In this document: in pieces, positions 6,474-8,586 of the stretch | Layout of the letters: every line of letters starts with the position of its first letter | Numbering within the stretch: the stretch's first letter is position 1 | Source of the DNA: a bacterium | Lineage (GTDB): Bacteria; Verrucomicrobiota; Verrucomicrobiia; Limisphaerales; J093 | Assembly (NCBI GenBank): GCA_021784265.1 | Contig: JAJXTA010000089.1 | Coordinates: forward strand, 1 to 8,586 | Direction: 5' to 3' | DNA: 8,586 nt | The notes under the pieces: generated by a model | The model's database searches: none | What the model saw: the letters and a program-made list of their open reading frames with translations, nothing else | What the model was told of the DNA's origin: nothing | Position numbers and translations under genes: made by a program

Positions 6474-6983
6474 ATGAAACGCCGAATTCTGCTGGTGGAC
6501 GATGAACGGTCGATCCGCGAGTCGTTACGGAAACTTTTGCAGGGAGACGAGTGCGAAGTGGTGCTGGCCGAGGACGGGCAAGAAGCGATCGCCAAGCACG
6601 GCCTGGAGCGTATCGACTTGGTCTTGTTGGACTTGAACATGCCACGCCAGGATGGCTGGGCGGTGCTCGAGTGGCTGGCAGAGATCAATCCCCTCCTGCC
6701 CGTGATCATCATCACGGGGCGTTGCCACCAGAGCGATCTGGCCGAGGCCGCCGGGGCCGATGCCCTGATGGAGAAGCCGCTGGATGTGCCGGCCTTGCTC
6801 CAAACCATCCAAGACCTGCTCGCCGAGTCGGTGGAAAGCCGGGCCCAGCGTGTCGGCCAGCGGGCCTCCCACTTCCGGCACCTGCCGTGCGACGGAGCCG
6901 CTTTCCGCGATTTGCAGCTCAAGCGCTTCACGACACCCTATCCCTGCCCGGGCCTGGATCGCCCGCGCCACTCCGATTTATGA
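6474..6983 (+). CDS. Stand-alone receiver-domain response regulator, first tandem copy
   Basis: This is a 169-aa CheY-like protein made of one receiver domain (1-118) plus a tail of about 50 residues, with no DNA-binding or enzymatic output domain. The phosphorylation site is complete: D9/D10 acidic pocket, D53 phosphoacceptor (LLDLNMP), T81 (IIITGR) and K101 (MEKPLD). The tail contains His and Cys (HFRHLPCD) and ends Pro/Arg-rich; I recognise no domain in it. It is about 54% identical by hand count (67 of 124 residues) to the next gene, so the pair arose by duplication. The stop overlaps the start of the second copy (ATGA). With no output domain it most likely acts by protein-protein contact or passes phosphate on in a relay. 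The partner kinase is unknown; the divergent NtrB-like kinase is the nearest candidate. Confidence 0.92.
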   Translation: MKRRILLVDDERSIRESLRKLLQGDECEVVLAEDGQEAIAKHGLERIDLVLLDLNMPRQDGWAVLEWLAEINPLLPVIIITGRCHQSDLAEAAGADALMEKPLDVPALLQTIQDLLAESVESRAQRVGQRASHFRHLPCDGAAFRDLQLKRFTTPYPCPGLDRPRHSDL

Positions 6984-7471
6984 AGAAATCCATCCTGGTG
7001 ATTGATGATGATGTCCAAATCCGCGAGGCCCTGCGCAAGTTCCTCGCGGGCGAAGGCTACCAGGTGTTGGCCGCGGCCGACGGCCAGGCCGGGATCGATC
7101 GCTTCGAGGCCCGTCACATCGACCTGTTGCTCCTGGACCTTAATCTGCCCGGCCGGAGCGGCTGGGATACGTACGAACGGGTGACCTCGCGGGATCCACT
7201 CCTCCCCATCGTGATCATCACCGGGCGGCACCAGCAACTTCCGCTGGCAATGGCCGCGGGTGTCGGCGCGCTGATGGAGAAGCCCTTGGACCTGCCAGTG
7301 CTCCTGGGTACCATCGCCGAATTGCTCGCCGAGGCCCCGGAGTCCCGCCTCCGGCGCCTGGCGGGGTTTCACCCCTCGACTCGTTATGTCCAGCCACGGG
7401 CCGAGCGTGTGGTCACGCCGGCGCCCCACCCGCACCCGCGCCCCAACTCCCTTCCCACAGGCGCGTCTTGA
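6980..7471 (+). CDS. Stand-alone receiver-domain response regulator, second tandem copy
   Basis: This is a 163-aa receiver-only protein and a paralogue of the upstream gene. All key residues fall at the same numbers: D9/D10, D53 (LLDLNLP), T81 (IIITGR), K101 (MEKPLD). After the shared LLAE..ESR end of the receiver, the tail (about 124-163) is rich in Pro and His (TPAPHPHPRP) and probably disordered. Weak tail similarity remains (R-x-x-T-P-x-P in both copies). The open frame continues upstream to 6551, but the ATG at 6980 starts MKKSILVIDDD, aligns exactly with the first copy's start and forms an ATGA overlap with its stop. There is no separate Shine-Dalgarno, so translation is probably coupled. 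The next gene, 75 bp on, is the HPF-like protein. Confidence 0.92.
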   Translation: MKKSILVIDDDVQIREALRKFLAGEGYQVLAAADGQAGIDRFEARHIDLLLLDLNLPGRSGWDTYERVTSRDPLLPIVIITGRHQQLPLAMAAGVGALMEKPLDLPVLLGTIAELLAEAPESRLRRLAGFHPSTRYVQPRAERVVTPAPHPHPRPNSLPTGAS

Positions 7472-7510
7472 CTCGGGTCCCCGTTCCTCTCGCCCGGGTG
7501 GGCTGCTGTT

Positions 7511-7523
7511 GGTTCCCGGAACC
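7511..7523. promoter_or_regulatory. Perfect dyad GGTTCC-C-GGAACC upstream of the HPF-like gene
   Basis: This is a perfect 6-bp inverted repeat with a single central base, 23 bp upstream of the start codon and just before a second dyad. Its one-base loop is too tight for an RNA hairpin of full stem length, which favours a DNA operator over a terminator. Confidence 0.4.
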
Positions 7524-7527
7524 TCGA

Positions 7528-7542
7528 ATGACGGAACGTCAT
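7528..7542. promoter_or_regulatory. Perfect dyad ATGACG-GAA-CGTCAT next to the HPF-like start codon
   Basis: This perfect 6-bp inverted repeat with a 3-nt centre ends 4 nt before the ATG at 7547. Its GGA is the only Shine-Dalgarno-like sequence there, so as RNA it would form a hairpin over the ribosome-binding site; as DNA it would be a compact operator. Which of the two cannot be told from sequence. Confidence 0.45.
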
Positions 7543-7546
7543 CACC

Positions 7547-7894
7547 ATGAACATCCAGTACCGATTCCGCGGGCTTAATAACCCCAGGCAACTTCGGGGG
7601 TTGATTGAGCGGAAACTCGACCACCTCACCCACCTGATTCCCATCGGGTCCGCCCAGGTGCTGCTCGAGCACCAGCACAACGTGGGGCCGCCGTTCCGCG
7701 CCTCGGCCCTGCTCAGCGTGCCCGGGCCCGGGATCCACGCGACGGCGGCGGACCATACCTTGGCCGCCGCGTGGCTGAAAGTCGTCCGGAGCTTGCGCCA
7801 GCAGGTCGAGCGCCGGGCGCTCCACCAGCACCTGCGGCTCAAGGGCCGGGGTGAGTGCCGCACCATGGCGAGCCAATGGGGCCATGCCCCGTAG
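7547..7894 (+). CDS. Short HPF/RaiA-family ribosome-associated (hibernation) protein
   Basis: The 115-aa product matches the HPF/RaiA (sigma-54 modulation/S30EA) fold pattern: beta strand MNIQYRFRG, helix with IERKLDHLTHL (20-30), strand AQVLLEHQ (36-43), strand FRASALLSVPG (50-60), strand GIHATAAD (62-69), and a long helix LAAAWLKVVRSLRQQVERR (72-90). Family members bind the decoding region of the 30S subunit and silence ribosomes when growth stops. It is about the size of the short HPF/YfiA forms and lacks the C-terminal dimerisation domain of long HPF. A basic, Gly-containing tail (about 96-115) is its own. The gene lies 75 bp after two receiver genes on the same strand and is probably co-transcribed, although two dyads sit in the gap. 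The assignment rests on pattern, not on a search; a diverged member with another role is possible. Confidence 0.72.
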   Translation: MNIQYRFRGLNNPRQLRGLIERKLDHLTHLIPIGSAQVLLEHQHNVGPPFRASALLSVPGPGIHATAADHTLAAAWLKVVRSLRQQVERRALHQHLRLKGRGECRTMASQWGHAP

Positions 7895-7930
7895 CACGCC
7901 GGCGCCCAACGGACCCTCGGCGTCCGCGGT

Positions 7931-7961
7931 CGCGGCGCGGAACTGACCCAGCGCCGCGTTT
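7931..7961 (+). terminator. Terminator-like hairpin after the receiver/HPF operon
   Basis: CGCGGCGC (7931-7938) and GCGCCGCG (7951-7958) are exact reverse complements around a 12-nt loop, followed by TTTA. The 8-bp all-GC stem lies 37 bp after the HPF-like stop. The T-run is short, so termination efficiency is uncertain. The rest of 7895-8066 contains no gene; a GCGGGCCCGC palindrome sits at 7994-8003. Confidence 0.45.
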
Positions 7962-8066
7962 AGACCTCCGGGCCAAGCCACGCGCCAGCCGCGGCGGGCC
8001 CGCTCTCCCCACCTCCTAAGGCAGAGGGAGGCGTTCCCCCGAGGCCAACTGAGAACGGCCGCCCCT

Positions 8067-8586
8067 TCAAGCCTTGCCTGCGGACCACCTCTGGCGGAGG
8101 AGGCTCAACACCATGAGGCCCGTCCCCAGCAGCACGCCAGTGCTGCCGGCATCGGGCATGGCGGGCGGGCGGTCATCGACCAGCGCTGCGACCCCTTGAT
8201 CGTGGCTCCCGATACCGTCACCCACTGAGTAATGGCTGGCGAAACTGACGGTCAGGCTCTCCCCGGCCGCGAAGAGCCCGACGAGGTTTTCGCTCTGGAT
8301 CTCGTAGCCTCCCATCACCGGGGTCTGCGACCAACCCGAGGGGAGGGAAGTGCTCAAGTCGTCGTAGATGCCGTACGTTCGCGTGGTAATCCCATCCGTC
8401 ACCGTGGCCGTGAAATCAAGGCTATTGCCCGTCCAGGTCGCCCCGGAAGCCCGCACCCAGAACGACCACCGCACATCGGTGTCGGTCGGCATCGTCACCG
8501 TTTGGGAGACCGAGCCAAAGTTGGCGCCGTAGCTCAGCGTCGTTCCGGGCAACATCACGGCGTACTGATTTCCGGAGTTGTACGGC
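8067..8586 (-). CDS. Secreted protein with VPDxGST-type PEP-CTERM sorting signal (5' part outside window)
   Basis: The frame is open from the window edge to the stop at 8067, giving 172 visible residues. A GTG at 8558 and ATG at 8555 are internal, because in-frame coding-like sequence (PYNSGNQYAV) continues before them and no signal peptide is present; the true start lies outside. The visible body is rich in Ser, Thr, Gly and aromatic residues with alternating beta-strand patterns (SQTVTMPTDTDVRWSFWVRA), suggesting a beta-sandwich extracellular domain, possibly carbohydrate-binding-like. The C-terminus is a sorting signal: MPDAGST, hydrophobic helix GVLLGTGLMVLSLL, then basic RQRWSAGKA. Exosortase-type enzymes process such tails in the inner membrane and the protein is exported or anchored outside. 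The first motif residue is Met where Val is typical. The substrate or role of the body is unknown. Confidence 0.85.
   Translation of the reverse strand, partial: PYNSGNQYAVMLPGTTLSYGANFGSVSQTVTMPTDTDVRWSFWVRASGATWTGNSLDFTATVTDGITTRTYGIYDDLSTSLPSGWSQTPVMGGYEIQSENLVGLFAAGESLTVSFASHYSVGDGIGSHDQGVAALVDDRPPAMPDAGSTGVLLGTGLMVLSLLRQRWSAGKA
8139..8159 (-). other. Codons for the MPDAGST exosortase-type sorting motif
   Basis: These seven codons encode MPDAGST, a variant of the VPDxGST motif, directly before the C-terminal hydrophobic helix. The motif class points to an exosortase elsewhere in the genome and to a Verrucomicrobiota-like host (family knowledge, not searched). Confidence 0.7.

Noticed and set aside
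6551..6979. N-terminal extension of the second receiver to 306 aa
   Set aside because: It overlaps the first receiver in another frame; the ATG at 6980 aligns with the paralogue's start and gives a clean ATGA overlap.
6938..7981. Minus-strand open frame of 347 codons across the second receiver and the HPF-like gene
   Set aside because: It is antisense to two genes with clear family motifs and reads through the terminator-like hairpin; composition is that of a shadow frame.
8012..8031. CCTCC/GGAGG hairpin as terminator of the PEP-CTERM gene
   Set aside because: Only a 5-bp stem with a 10-nt loop and no U-tract on the minus strand.
8067..8558. Reading the PEP-CTERM gene as a complete 163-aa protein from GTG 8558
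   Set aside because: The frame continues open to the window edge with coding-like sequence and there is no signal peptide at this start, so the gene is 5'-truncated by the window.

Overview
The window is strongly G+C-rich and carries seven recognisable protein genes, two of them cut by the window edges. The best clue to the organism is the rightmost gene. It ends in a short MPDAGST motif, one hydrophobic helix and an Arg/Lys tail, which is the VPDxGST-type variant of the PEP-CTERM/exosortase sorting signal that I associate with Verrucomicrobiota. The intergenic 9-bp-period TCCTGTNNN repeats fit that phylum too. The taxonomic call is inference. No rRNA, tRNA, CRISPR array, transposase or phage gene was found.

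Layout, left to right. (1) Positions 1-2823, minus strand: a type II secretion/type IV pilus pair, GspF-like inner-membrane platform protein (3' end just off the window) and GspE/PilB-like assembly ATPase, joined by an ATGA stop/start overlap. (2) 2824-3271: a gene-free gap with 9-bp-period repeats, two clusters of which form a spaced inverted repeat. (3) 3272-6056, minus strand: an NtrB-like membrane histidine kinase followed, with an 11-bp overlap, by an NtrC-type sigma-54 activator with an intact GAFTGA loop. (4) 6057-6473: a divergent intergenic region holding several perfect inverted repeats, an 11-bp direct repeat and two sigma-54-like -24/-12 candidates, one on each strand. (5) 6474-7894, plus strand: two tandem, homologous receiver-only response regulators (ATGA overlap) followed by a short HPF/RaiA-type ribosome-associated protein. 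Two perfect dyads lie just before the HPF start and a terminator-like hairpin follows. (6) 8067-8586, minus strand: the C-terminal part of a secreted PEP-CTERM-type protein.

Working model. The histidine kinase and NtrC-type regulator form a canonical two-component, sigma-54-dependent pair. The divergent unit couples two stand-alone receivers to a ribosome-hibernation-type protein, and is the least ordinary part of the window. Whether the kinase phosphorylates the stand-alone receivers, or the NtrC protein drives the divergent unit or the secretion genes, cannot be told from sequence alone. The shared intergenic region and the sigma-54-like sites make it a testable idea.
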